Source: Anaerobranca gottschalkii DSM 13577
GTDB lineage: Bacteria > Bacillota > Proteinivoracia > Proteinivoracales > Proteinivoracaceae
DNA length: 43,028 nt
Direction: 5' to 3'
NCBI RefSeq assembly: GCF_900111575.1
Contig: NZ_FOIF01000012.1
Span: 1-43,028 of the forward strand
Shown here: positions 8,497-16,672 of the stretch, one piece after another
Layout: each line of letters starts with the position of its first letter
How positions within the stretch are numbered: position 1 is the first letter of the stretch
Translations under genes and position numbers: made by a program
The notes under the pieces: model-generated
Told to the model about the DNA's origin: nothing
Databases searched by the model: none
What the model saw: only the letters and a program-made list of their open reading frames with translations

Positions 8497-8955
8497 TTGC
8501 TAGACATAACTAAAATTCTTGAGGGTGAAGAAGGGAAAATACCTATTGGTAAAGCAGCTTTGGCATTAGCTATGATTGCCGATGATTCAGACGATGCCCT
8601 TGTAGAATTACTAAATGGAAAAGACTTATTAGCTGTAATAACCAGGGCAGGTGGTAAAGGGGAAGAGGTAAAAAATAAGGTTTTAAGAAATTCATTAGCT
8701 GCAGCAGTAAATAGTGCTGTTATTACTGATAACATTCAAGATAGACGGGTATTAGCCCGCTGTGTAGAAAGGGCATTGGCAGGTTTAGGTGGTCCTATGA
8801 CTTCCATTTCTGGAGCAGGGATGAAAATTGGTATTGTTAGAGATGATGCCCATTTAGCAGTGGCTATCTATGGGAAAATAGGGATACCTGGACTTAATGT
8901 AGACCATGAAATCTCTGGTTTAGGAGTACATTATTACGGTTTATTAGGTGATTAA
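8497..8955 (+). CDS. HutP-family RNA-binding antiterminator-like protein
   Basis: About 152 residues resembling Bacillus HutP, the L-histidine- and Mg-dependent hexameric antiterminator of the hut operon. The C-terminus (IYGKIGIPGLNVDHEISGLG) matches the HutP end, including the HEtxGxG metal/histidine site. The two His that I recall as further metal ligands in Bacillus HutP (73 and 77) align with Arg here, so the ligand may differ. No hut genes are nearby. GGGGTGA (8484-8490) is better spaced to TTG 8497 than to in-frame GTG 8488, so TTG is chosen. It is translationally coupled to the PRD protein that follows, and the pair sits just upstream of the first PTS/ABC operon. Confidence 0.8.
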   Translation: MLDITKILEGEEGKIPIGKAALALAMIADDSDDALVELLNGKDLLAVITRAGGKGEEVKNKVLRNSLAAAVNSAVITDNIQDRRVLARCVERALAGLGGPMTSISGAGMKIGIVRDDAHLAVAIYGKIGIPGLNVDHEISGLGVHYYGLLGD

Positions 8956-8956
8956 A

Positions 8957-9325
8957 ATGTGGCTACAAGAAATGGAAGAAAAATTTTTGCCTTTAGTTTC
9001 TACTAAGGATAAAGAACAAAAAGATTATTTAATATCTTTACTTAAGAAAGTAGATGAAAGTTTAGCTGCTAAGGGTTTTAAAGGATTGACTTTTTTTCAC
9101 AGTGTAACTTTGTATAACCACTTAGCTAATCTTTGTACCAGAGGGATACTTGAAGAGCTGGATGAAGGGGTTTTTGGAGATCTTTCTAAAAAATATCCAC
9201 AGGCTTATGAAATAGCAGAAAGTATACTATCCCTGATGGAAGAAAAGTTTCCTGGTGTAAACCAAAAGGGAGAAAGACAGCATTTAACTATTTTATTATC
9301 TGATTTAACTAAAGTCAAAAATTAA
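8957..9325 (+). CDS. Stand-alone PRD (PTS regulation domain) protein
   Basis: About 122 residues forming a single PRD. These domains are phosphorylated on His by HPr or EIIB in PTS-controlled regulators. The first conserved site is seen in FFHSVTLYNHLANLCTR (NHL...R). The second half, KYPQAYEIAESILSLMEEKF then ERQHLTILL, matches the PRD fold, but the second canonical His position is Leu. There is no RNA-binding CAT domain and no DNA-binding domain, so it probably acts on a partner, most simply the adjacent HutP-like protein (inference). An in-frame GTG at 8948 overlaps the preceding gene; ATG 8957, five bases after AGGTGA, is preferred. A terminator follows at 9333. Confidence 0.8.
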   Translation: MWLQEMEEKFLPLVSTKDKEQKDYLISLLKKVDESLAAKGFKGLTFFHSVTLYNHLANLCTRGILEELDEGVFGDLSKKYPQAYEIAESILSLMEEKFPGVNQKGERQHLTILLSDLTKVKN

Positions 9326-9332
9326 TTTCAGG

Positions 9333-9372
9333 AAAACTTGAAACCTTATTGGGTTCCAAGTTTTTTCTTTTT
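9333..9372 (+). terminator. Rho-independent terminator
   Basis: AAAACTTGAAACC pairs with GGTTCCAAGTTTT (one A-C mismatch) and runs into T-rich sequence. It ends the HutP-like/PRD transcript and separates it from the PTS/ABC operon. Confidence 0.8.
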
Positions 9373-9570
9373 TATGATTATGAGAAATTATTATATATTT
9401 TAAAATATAAAATTAAGATGTTTTTTTAAAAAAAATATTTTTTAAAAAAAGGATATTTTGTTTTTATGTAGAATATATAATAACAAGAAAAAATTCTGAT
9501 AAAGATTATGGATTGATAAGATAATTATAATAATATAATTTTAGGGTATAAGAAAAATAAGTAAAATAAT
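9373..9570. other. AT-rich intergenic leader region of operon 1
   Basis: About 200 bases of very AT-rich sequence with A and T homopolymers (9421-9450), no coding potential, and a weak promoter candidate at 9513-9539. From about 9544 it matches the leader of operon 2 (from about 19089). Confidence 0.5.
9513..9539 (+). promoter_or_regulatory. Weak promoter candidate for operon 1
   Basis: TTGATA (9513-9518) and TATAAT (9534-9539) with a short 15-base spacer. A second TATAAT lies at 9526-9531. This is far less convincing than the promoter of operon 2. Confidence 0.35.
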
Positions 9571-9612
9571 AACCCACCCTTTGTTTAACATTGGGGTGGG
9601 TTTGTCTTTTTT
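9571..9612 (+). terminator. Leader terminator/attenuator upstream of EIIA-1
   Basis: AACCCACCC (9571-9579) pairs with GGGTGGGTT (9594-9602), with a 14-base loop and a T-rich tail ending next to the ribosome site AAGGAAGG (9613-9620). The same hairpin, loop and tail recur before operon 2 at 19115-19156. Its position between leader and first gene suggests conditional termination. Confidence 0.75.
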
Positions 9613-9629
9613 AAGGAAGGATGGTAAAA

Positions 9630-10049
9630 ATGGTGGGAATAGTGATTGTTGCCCATGGCAACTTAGCCCAACAATTTATAAAAACCAGTGAGATGATTTT
9701 AGGTAAACAAAAGAACTTGTTGGCTGTAAATGTATTACCTGAAGATAGTTTGATAGAGCTTCGAGTAAAAGTAAAAGAAGCTATAGAAAAGGTAAAAACA
9801 GCTAATGGAGTCATTATATTCACTGATATTTTTGGAGGCAGTCCCACCAATGCCAGCACTTACTTATTGCTTGATGGAAATGTGAGAGTTATAACTGGAG
9901 TAAACTTAGCTATGCTTCTAGAGACTTTGGCAAATAGAAATAAGTCTTTAGATAGATTGACTCAATTGGCTTATAAAGCAGGGAGTGAAGGTGTCCAAAT
10001 AGTACAAGTAGAACAAAAAGGTGAACAACTTGAATTTAAAGGAGGTTAG
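9630..10049 (+). CDS. Mannose-family PTS EIIA protein, copy 1 (ABC-associated)
   Basis: About 139 residues forming a stand-alone EIIA domain of the mannose/fructose/sorbose PTS family. In EII complexes it takes phosphate from HPr on an N-terminal His and passes it to EIIB. The site is visible as VIVAHGN (His9 from the chosen start), and the family motif DIFGGSPTNAS is at about 70-80. An ATG at 9621 touches the ribosome site AAGGAAGG, whereas ATG 9630 has correct spacing. No EIIB follows; the stop is only three bases before malK, whose ribosome site is inside the last EIIA codons. This suggests a regulatory partner of the ABC importer or a donor in trans for EIIB of operon 2. Confidence 0.9.
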   Translation: MVGIVIVAHGNLAQQFIKTSEMILGKQKNLLAVNVLPEDSLIELRVKVKEAIEKVKTANGVIIFTDIFGGSPTNASTYLLLDGNVRVITGVNLAMLLETLANRNKSLDRLTQLAYKAGSEGVQIVQVEQKGEQLEFKGG

Positions 10050-10052
10050 AAA

Positions 10053-11159
10053 ATGGCAAAAGTTGTTTTGAAAAACATTTCCAAATACTATGGAGATGTA
10101 ATGGCGGTAAATGACTTTAATTTAGAAATCCAAGACAAGGAGTTTTTAGTTTTGGTAGGACCATCCGGTTGTGGTAAATCCACTACTTTAAGGATGATTG
10201 CAGGTCTTGAAGAAATAACCGATGGGGAGCTGTACATAGGAGATAAAAAAGTAAATGATGTTCCCCCTAAAGACAGGGATATAGCAATGGTTTTCCAAAA
10301 TTATGCCTTGTATCCCCATATGAACGTTTATGAAAATATGGCCTTTGGACTTAAGCTTAGAAAATTTAGTAAAAGTGAAATTGACCAAAGGGTGAAAGAA
10401 GCAGCTAGAATTTTAGGAATAGAGAACTTGCTAAAAAGAAAGCCAAAGGAGCTTTCCGGTGGTCAAAGGCAAAGGGTAGCATTAGGTAGAGCTATAGTAA
10501 GGAATCCTCAAGTTTTCTTAATGGATGAGCCTTTATCTAACCTTGATGCTAAATTAAGGGTCCAAATGCGTACAGAAATCAGTAAATTACACCATAGGTT
10601 ACAAACAACAATGATTTATGTAACCCATGATCAAACAGAAGCTATGACTATGGGAGATAGAATTGTAGTTATGAAAGATGGAGTAGTACAACAGGTGGCA
10701 TCACCTCAAGAAATTTACGATAACCCCAAAAACGTCTTTGTTGCAGGTTTTATAGGTTCTCCTGCGATGAATTTCATAGATTCTGTCATAGTAGAAAAGG
10801 ACAGTGACTTGTACTTAAAATTTGCTGGAGTAGAAATAAAAATACCTTCAGGTAAAAGTAAAGTATTAAGAGAAAAGGGTTATGTAGGAAAAGAAGTTAT
10901 CATGGGTATTAGACCTGAAGATCTCCATGATGAACCGGTATTTATTGAAAGTTCACCGGAAAGTGTCATAGAACCAGTAGTAGAAGTAGTTGAAAAAATG
11001 GGAGCAGAAAACTATCTATATCTCGTGTTAGGGGAAGTTCAATTAACAGCTAGGGTAGATGCAAGATCAAAAGCAGTTGTTGATAGTAAAATTAAAGTAG
11101 CTTTAGATATGAATAAAGTCCATATTTTTGATAAAGAAAGTGAAGAATCAGTTTTATAA
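10053..11159 (+). CDS. malK: Sugar ABC transporter ATPase MalK, copy 1
   Basis: A 368-residue MalK/MsmX/UgpC-type ATPase that powers alpha-glucan import on the cytoplasmic face. Seen: Walker [10 protein letters not shown] (36-44), Q-loop Gln82, signature LSGGQ (134-138), Walker B VFLMDEP (154-160), H-loop His192, and a C-terminal regulatory OB/TOBE region (about 235-368). The ribosome site GGAGG lies in the end of the EIIA gene. Copy 2 at 20060 has the same length and is nearly identical in protein; parts are identical in DNA (10509-10657 and 10992-11125), others differ at many silent sites. Cognate permeases are MalF1/MalG1, though such ATPases often serve several importers. Confidence 0.95.
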   Translation: MAKVVLKNISKYYGDVMAVNDFNLEIQDKEFLVLVGPSGCGKSTTLRMIAGLEEITDGELYIGDKKVNDVPPKDRDIAMVFQNYALYPHMNVYENMAFGLKLRKFSKSEIDQRVKEAARILGIENLLKRKPKELSGGQRQRVALGRAIVRNPQVFLMDEPLSNLDAKLRVQMRTEISKLHHRLQTTMIYVTHDQTEAMTMGDRIVVMKDGVVQQVASPQEIYDNPKNVFVAGFIGSPAMNFIDSVIVEKDSDLYLKFAGVEIKIPSGKSKVLREKGYVGKEVIMGIRPEDLHDEPVFIESSPESVIEPVVEVVEKMGAENYLYLVLGEVQLTARVDARSKAVVDSKIKVALDMNKVHIFDKESEESVL

Positions 11160-11167
11160 GTTTATCT
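10053..11167. repeat. Long direct repeat, copy A (malK)
   Basis: The unit is repeated at 20060-21174 with a constant offset of 10,007 bases. Perfect identity over 10509-10657 and 10992-11125 contrasts with divergence elsewhere in the gene, indicating patchy homogenisation. Confidence 0.85.
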
Positions 11168-11221
11168 TTCCTTAATTATTAAAAAAATGAAAAATATCTA
11201 GTTAAGAAGGGAGAAGTTTTT

Positions 11222-13387
11222 ATGATAAATAAAAAAAATAGTATAGGTAAAGCAATATGTATTTGTTTATCTATTCTTTTATTGTTTGGAGTGTTAAGCA
11301 TTTTTCAACCAGTAACAAATGCCACTCAAAATTCACTAGAACATATCAAAGAGCATACAAGTGTTAATAATCAAGTAAATTATGCTACTGATGTTATATA
11401 TCAGATTGTAACAGATCGTTTTTTAGATGGCGATAAATATAATAATCCAACTTGTGAAAACCTTTATTCTGAGGACGGGGCTGATTTGCGTAAATATTTA
11501 GGTGGAGATTGGAGAGGTATTATACAAAAAATTGAGGATGGATATTTACCTGATATGGGAATTTCAGCTATTTGGATTTCTTCACCAGTAGAAAATATAT
11601 ATGCTGTTCATCCGCAATTTGGAACATCTTATCATGGTTATTGGGCAAGGGATTTTAAAAGAAATAATCCTTTTTTTGGGGATTTAAATGATTTTAGAGA
11701 ACTTATAGCGGTTGCTAATGAACATGATATAAAAGTAATTATTGATTTTGCACCTAATCATACTTCTCCAGCAGAAGTTAATAATCCTAACTATGCTGAA
11801 GATGGTAATTTGTATAATAACGGAGAATTTGTAGCTTCTTATTCTAATGATTTAAATGAAATTTTTTACCATTTTGGAGGAACTGATTTTTCAACTTATG
11901 AAGATAGTATATATAGAAACCTGTTTGATTTAGCAGGATTAAATTTAAATAATAATTTTGTTGATCAATATTTACGTGATTCGATAAAATTTTGGTTAGA
12001 TCTCGGTGTTGATGGTATTAGAGTGGATGCTGTTAAACATATGCCGTTAGGATGGCAGAAATCTTTTGTGGATACCATTTATAATCATAAACCTGTATTT
12101 GTTTTTGGTGAGTGGTATTTAGGTAAAGATGAATATGATCCTAATTATTATCATTTTGCAAATAATAGTGGTATGAGTTTATTAGACTTTGAATTTGCTC
12201 AAACTACACGTAGTGTGTTTCGAAATCATGAAAAAAATATGTTTGACTTATATGACATGCTAAAAAATACGGAAAACAACTATGAACGTGTTGTAGATCA
12301 GGTAACTTTTATTGATAATCATGATATGGATCGCTTTCACTATGATGGAGCAACTAAAAGAAATGTAGAAATTGGATTAGCATTTTTACTAACATCAAGG
12401 GGAGTTCCAACTATTTATTATGGTACTGAACAATATTTAACAGGAAATGGTGATCCATATAATCGTAAGCCTATGTCGTCTTTTGATCAAAATACAAAAG
12501 CATATAAAATTATTCAAAAATTAGCACCTTTAAGGAAGTCTAACCCAGCCCTTGCTTACGGAACAACACAAGAACGCTGGTTGAATAATGATGTTATTAT
12601 TTATGAACGTAAATTTGGAAATAATATTGTTTTAGTGGCAATAAATAGAAATTTAAGTCAATCTTACTCTATAACTGGTCTCAATACCAAACTTCCTGAG
12701 GGTTATTATTATGATGAGCTAGACGGATTGTTATCAGGTAAAAGTATTACTGTTAACCCTGATGGTTCAGTGAATCAATTTATAATTAATCCTGGAGAAG
12801 TAAGTATATGGCAATTTGCAGGGGAAACTATTACTCCACTTATTGGGCAAGTTGGACCTATTATGGGTCAAGTAGGCAATAAAGTGACTATTAGTGGTGT
12901 TGGTTTTGGTGATAAAAAAGGTACAGTAAATTTTGGAGAAATAGATGCAACAATTATTAGTTGGACTAATTCAGTTATACAGATAGAAATACCATCAGTA
13001 CCAGCAGGGAACTATGAGATTACTGTTTCAAGTGAAGGTGGGGAAAAAAGTAATAGTTATAATTTTGAAGTGTTAACTAATAAACAAATCCCAGTAAGAT
13101 TTGTTGTTAATAATGCATATACATCTTGGGGGCAAAATGTATATCTTGTTGGCAATGTTCATGAATTAGGAAATTGGGATCCAAATAGGGCAATAGGACC
13201 ATTTTTTAACCAAGTAGTTTATCAATATCCTACTTGGTATCTAGATATTAGTGTTCCAGCTGATACAACATTGGAATTTAAATTTATTAAAATAGATGAA
13301 TCTGGGAATGTGATTTGGCAAAGTGGATTAAATAGAGTGTATACTACACCGGAAAAAGGAACAGATACAATTTATTTTGAATGGTAA
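11222..13387 (+). CDS. Secreted cyclodextrin glycosyltransferase (CGTase, GH13)
   Basis: A 721-residue extracellular enzyme that makes cyclodextrins from starch by cyclising transglycosylation. The N-terminus is a signal peptide (cleavage likely after TNA near residue 34). The A/B catalytic domains start at YQIVTDRF; the catalytic triad is Asp269 (GIRVDAVKH), Glu297 (FGEWYLG) and Asp368 (FIDNHD). Phe235 in YRNLFDL fills the central subsite, as expected for a cyclising enzyme. Domain C follows, then an IPT/TIG domain D (about 540-620), then a C-terminal CBM20 starch-binding domain E (about 625-721). Full five-domain length argues against plain amylase. It uses more CGN arginine codons than malK. 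It precedes the cyclodextrinase gene, forming an outside-make, inside-cut pair. Confidence 0.93.
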   Translation: MINKKNSIGKAICICLSILLLFGVLSIFQPVTNATQNSLEHIKEHTSVNNQVNYATDVIYQIVTDRFLDGDKYNNPTCENLYSEDGADLRKYLGGDWRGIIQKIEDGYLPDMGISAIWISSPVENIYAVHPQFGTSYHGYWARDFKRNNPFFGDLNDFRELIAVANEHDIKVIIDFAPNHTSPAEVNNPNYAEDGNLYNNGEFVASYSNDLNEIFYHFGGTDFSTYEDSIYRNLFDLAGLNLNNNFVDQYLRDSIKFWLDLGVDGIRVDAVKHMPLGWQKSFVDTIYNHKPVFVFGEWYLGKDEYDPNYYHFANNSGMSLLDFEFAQTTRSVFRNHEKNMFDLYDMLKNTENNYERVVDQVTFIDNHDMDRFHYDGATKRNVEIGLAFLLTSRGVPTIYYGTEQYLTGNGDPYNRKPMSSFDQNTKAYKIIQKLAPLRKSNPALAYGTTQERWLNNDVIIYERKFGNNIVLVAINRNLSQSYSITGLNTKLPEGYYYDELDGLLSGKSITVNPDGSVNQFIINPGEVSIWQFAGETITPLIGQVGPIMGQVGNKVTISGVGFGDKKGTVNFGEIDATIISWTNSVIQIEIPSVPAGNYEITVSSEGGEKSNSYNFEVLTNKQIPVRFVVNNAYTSWGQNVYLVGNVHELGNWDPNRAIGPFFNQVVYQYPTWYLDISVPADTTLEFKFIKIDESGNVIWQSGLNRVYTTPEKGTDTIYFEW

Positions 13388-13450
13388 ATTATTTAATTTT
13401 ATTTTTCTCTTTATTAGTAATATTAATAGGTATTTTGAAAGGGGTATGTA

Positions 13451-15178
13451 ATGTTAATACAAGCTATTCACCATTTGCCTAAAAATAACTATGCATTTAT
13501 AGTCAATGATAAGGAAGTAGAGATAAGGATTCAAACTGGGCCAGAAGTTAAAAAAGTGGAGATTATTTACGGGGATAAATATGATTGGGATTCTACTGTC
13601 TCACAATTAGATATGACAGTATTAGGACGAGACGAACTTTTTACCTACTGGTATTGTAGACTGTACTGCCCAGCTAAAAGAATAACTTATGGATTTAAAG
13701 TTTATGGTCCAGATCAGGTTATATGGGTTAAAGAAACTGGTTATACTAGCGAGCCTATTGAAGGTCATAGAGAGCTTTTTGATTTTCCTTGGGTACATGT
13801 AAGTGATGCCTTAACTATTAGTGACTGGGTTCGGGATGCAGTTTTTTATCAAATATTTCCTGATAGATTTGCTAACGGAGATACTAGTAATGACCCCACA
13901 AACTTAACACCCTGGGATAGTCCCCCGACTCCTACATCTTTTTATGGAGGGGATTTGCAGGGGATTATAGATAAACTAGATTATTTAAGCGAATTAGGTA
14001 TAAATGCAATTTATTTGACTCCAATTTTTACTGCGCCTAGTAATCATAAGTATGATACCGTGGATTATAAAACAATAGATCCCCATTTTGGAGACTTATC
14101 AACTTTGAAGAAGTTGGTAAATGCTTGCCACAATAGGGGAATTAAGGTGATTTTAGATGCTGTTTTTAATCATATTGGGTGGTATTCTCCTCAGTTTCAG
14201 GATGTTTTGAAACATGGAAATCAATCTAAATTTGCAGACTGGTTTAATATTTCCGATTTTCCCCTTCGTACCCATCCCAATCCTAACTATGAATGTTTTG
14301 GTTTTGTAGCTTCTATGCCTAAGCTCAACACTACAAACCCTGAAGTTAAAGAATTTTTGTTGGATATTGCTGAGTATTGGATTAAAGAGGCAAATATAGA
14401 TGGTTGGCGTTTAGATGTGGCCAATGAAATAGACCATCAATTTTGGCGGGATTTTCGCCGTAGAGTAAAAGCAATTAAACCCGATGCATATATAGTAGGA
14501 GAAATAATGTTTTTTGCAGGACCTTGGCTACAGGGAGATCAATTCGATGGAGTAATGAATTATAGATTAACAGAAGCATTGATTGATTATGTTGCTGAAG
14601 GGAAAATTGACAGTAAAGAATTTACACACCAACTCAATAAAGTATTATTTTATTATCAGCGGTCAGCAATGTTAGGTAACTTAAACCTGTTAGATAGCCA
14701 CGACACACCTCGGTTTCTTACGAGGTGCAAGGGCAATAAAAAATTGTTTAAGCTGGCGGCAATGTTAATGTTTTCTTTGCCAGGTGCCCCTTGTATTTAC
14801 TACGGAGATGAGATCGGAATGGAAGGGGGACATGATCCGGATTGTCGTAGGGGGATGATCTGGAACAAAGCCAAACAAGATGGTGAGTTGTTAGATTGGT
14901 ATAGACGTCTAATAGCAGTTCGACGAAATCACCCTGCCTTTAGTCGAGGAGATATTGAAGTTCTTAATCTTGGAAATTTGGCAGCTTGGAAAAGATGGTG
15001 GCAGGGAGAGGAATATTTAGTACTGGCTAATCCTTCCCTTGAGGAAGTTAAGATTGATGGTAATCAGTGCGAAGGATATTATATAGACTTACTTAAAGGA
15101 GATAAGGTGAAAATAGATAAGTATTTTTTACTTCAATCTCAGATGGGGCTGATACTAAAAAAATTGGAAACTTATTAG
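13451..15178 (+). CDS. Cyclomaltodextrinase/neopullulanase (GH13_20)
   Basis: A 575-residue cytoplasmic hydrolase without signal peptide. Residues 1 to about 120 form the N-terminal CBM34-type domain that mediates dimerisation in this subfamily. The (beta/alpha)8 domain starts at VFYQIFPDRF. The catalytic residues are Asp322 (GWRLDVANEIDH, where VANE is typical of cyclodextrinases), Glu351 (VGEIMF) and Asp418 (LLDSHDTPRF). The region-V-like MPKLN motif also fits cyclodextrinase, neopullulanase or maltogenic amylase. It should linearise and cut imported cyclodextrins or maltodextrins. It lies between CGTase and the binding-protein gene, so it is probably part of the operon. Members of this subfamily have overlapping activities, so exact specificity is open. 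Confidence 0.92.
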   Translation: MLIQAIHHLPKNNYAFIVNDKEVEIRIQTGPEVKKVEIIYGDKYDWDSTVSQLDMTVLGRDELFTYWYCRLYCPAKRITYGFKVYGPDQVIWVKETGYTSEPIEGHRELFDFPWVHVSDALTISDWVRDAVFYQIFPDRFANGDTSNDPTNLTPWDSPPTPTSFYGGDLQGIIDKLDYLSELGINAIYLTPIFTAPSNHKYDTVDYKTIDPHFGDLSTLKKLVNACHNRGIKVILDAVFNHIGWYSPQFQDVLKHGNQSKFADWFNISDFPLRTHPNPNYECFGFVASMPKLNTTNPEVKEFLLDIAEYWIKEANIDGWRLDVANEIDHQFWRDFRRRVKAIKPDAYIVGEIMFFAGPWLQGDQFDGVMNYRLTEALIDYVAEGKIDSKEFTHQLNKVLFYYQRSAMLGNLNLLDSHDTPRFLTRCKGNKKLFKLAAMLMFSLPGAPCIYYGDEIGMEGGHDPDCRRGMIWNKAKQDGELLDWYRRLIAVRRNHPAFSRGDIEVLNLGNLAAWKRWWQGEEYLVLANPSLEEVKIDGNQCEGYYIDLLKGDKVKIDKYFLLQSQMGLILKKLETY

Positions 15179-15290
15179 ATAAGAAGATTAATCATTGTAG
15201 TAATTGGATTTTTAAAAACTGCATATTTTTTATTACAAAATTGTGCAATCGATTTCCCGAAGTATTTGTATGTTAACTTTTATGTAAGGA

Positions 15291-15314
15291 GTTAAAAGGC
15301 TACCACCTTTTAAC
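15291..15314. repeat. Inverted repeat before the binding-protein gene
   Basis: GTTAAAAGG (15291-15299) and CCTTTTAAC (15306-15314) form a perfect 9-bp stem with a six-base loop, about 35 bases before the GTG start of the lipoprotein gene. It could be an operator or an mRNA 5' hairpin; no T run follows, so it is not a terminator. Confidence 0.55.
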
Positions 15315-15349
15315 AATATAACTAAAAAAATTTAAAGGGAGTGATTTTT

Positions 15350-16591
15350 GTGAGAAAGTTTGGATTAGTAAGTCTAGTTATGCTGCTAGTGATGGGTCTT
15401 CTTGCTGGTTGTGTTTCTAGGCCCAGTGATAACGGGGGAGGTGAAACTGTAATACCAGATAAGCCTGAAAAGCTAGTGATTTGGGAATCTGATGAATGGG
15501 TGAAGAATGTAGAAAAAATAGCGAAAAAATTTACAGAAAAGTATGGTATAGAGGTTGAAGTTGTTGGAGTGTCAGAGTTAGAACAGCGAGATACACTAAA
15601 ACTAGATGGACCTGCTGGTTTAGGAGCAGATGTTGTTACTTGGCCCCATGACCAGATAGGGGAAGCAGTGATGGCAGGAATAATTATTCCTATAGATGAA
15701 TGGATAGAAGAAGGAACTTTGGAACAGTTTTATGAAGGGGCAATAATGGCAATGCACTATGACGGTTACCTCTATGGTCTTCCTAAAACTATTGAGACCA
15801 CTGCCTTAATTTACAATAAGGATATAATATCTAATCCACCACAAACATGGGAAGAGTTGTGGAGTGTTGTAAAAGAACATACAAATAAAAATGATAATCG
15901 ATTTGGCTTTTTATTTGATTTTAAAAACTTCTATTTTGTACACGGATTTTTCGCCGGTATGGGTGGATATGTATTTGGTTTTGAAGATGGAGTTTATGAT
16001 ATAGATGATATTGGTCTTAACAATCAAGGTGCTGTAGCTGCTTTGGAACTGATAAAAGAGTTTACAGATGGTGGTTATCTACCTTTATCAACTGATTATG
16101 ATGTAATGCAAGATCAATTTAACTTGGGAAGGACTCCAATGATCATTAATGGTCCTTGGTCTATTCAGGGTTTTAAGGATGCAGGTATTAATGTTGGGGT
16201 TGCTCCTTTACCTACATTACCTAATGGCAACAATCCTATGCCTTTTTCAGGTTATAAAGGTTGGTACCTAAGTGCCTTTAGTGAGCATCCTTATTGGGCG
16301 ACAAAATTAATTGAGTTCCTAAGTAATAAAGAAAGTTCAGAACTGAGGTTTACAGATACAAATCAGATTCCTCCTCGCCATGATATTACTTTTAATGATG
16401 AAATAGCAGCTGCCTTTTTAGCTCAAGGGGAATTCGCTATACCTATGCCCAATATACCTGAAATGAGGGTAGTTTGGGGTAATGTTAGTGATGCTATTGA
16501 CTTAGCTACTAGAGGAGAAATGGGCTCTCAAGAAGCACTGGATCAAGCAGTTAAGTTTATTAGAGATGGTATTGCAGAAATGCACGAGTAA
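15350..16591 (+). CDS. Maltodextrin/cyclodextrin-binding lipoprotein, operon 1
   Basis: About 413 residues forming a family 1 extracellular solute-binding protein. The signal peptide ends in the lipobox LLAGC (lipidated Cys21), so it is anchored outside the membrane. Typical MBP features are IWESDEWVKNVEKIAKKF near the start, LIYNKDI, PMIINGPWSIQGFK and the C-terminal helical LIEFLSNKES region. The first in-frame GTG (15341) overlaps the ribosome site AAAGGGAGTGA, so GTG 15350 is preferred. Its position behind CGTase and cyclodextrinase and before MalF/MalG suggests that cyclodextrins or long maltodextrins are the ligand. A very stable hairpin follows the gene (16599-16642). Confidence 0.9.
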   Translation: MRKFGLVSLVMLLVMGLLAGCVSRPSDNGGGETVIPDKPEKLVIWESDEWVKNVEKIAKKFTEKYGIEVEVVGVSELEQRDTLKLDGPAGLGADVVTWPHDQIGEAVMAGIIIPIDEWIEEGTLEQFYEGAIMAMHYDGYLYGLPKTIETTALIYNKDIISNPPQTWEELWSVVKEHTNKNDNRFGFLFDFKNFYFVHGFFAGMGGYVFGFEDGVYDIDDIGLNNQGAVAALELIKEFTDGGYLPLSTDYDVMQDQFNLGRTPMIINGPWSIQGFKDAGINVGVAPLPTLPNGNNPMPFSGYKGWYLSAFSEHPYWATKLIEFLSNKESSELRFTDTNQIPPRHDITFNDEIAAAFLAQGEFAIPMPNIPEMRVVWGNVSDAIDLATRGEMGSQEALDQAVKFIRDGIAEMHE

Positions 16592-16598
16592 GGAACAT

Positions 16599-16642
16599 AT
16601 TCATTACCTGTCCTGTCCTTAGGGACAGGACAGGCAATGAAT
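16599..16642 (+). other. Very stable intercistronic hairpin between malE-like and malF
   Basis: A perfect 12-bp GC-rich stem (16607-16618 with 16623-16634, loop TTAG) is extended by ATTCATT/AATGAAT across one mismatch. There is no T run. The position directly after the binding-protein gene fits a 3' mRNA stabiliser giving more binding protein than permease. It also covers an upstream ATG (16637), which argues for a later malF start. Confidence 0.8.
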
Positions 16643-16672
16643 ATAATTAACTTGGGGGTGAGTTTAAAAGTA

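Noticed and set aside
9542-9561. NAG triplets in the operon 1 leader as a HutP-type binding site
   Set aside because: Spacings are 5 and 6 bases, not the regular 4 expected, and the triplets are not kept in the operon 2 leader.
15244-15257. TGCAATCGATTTCC as a CcpA (cre) or LacI-type operator before the binding-protein gene
   Set aside because: At least two mismatches to the cre consensus, and the half-site symmetry is weak; not enough to call.
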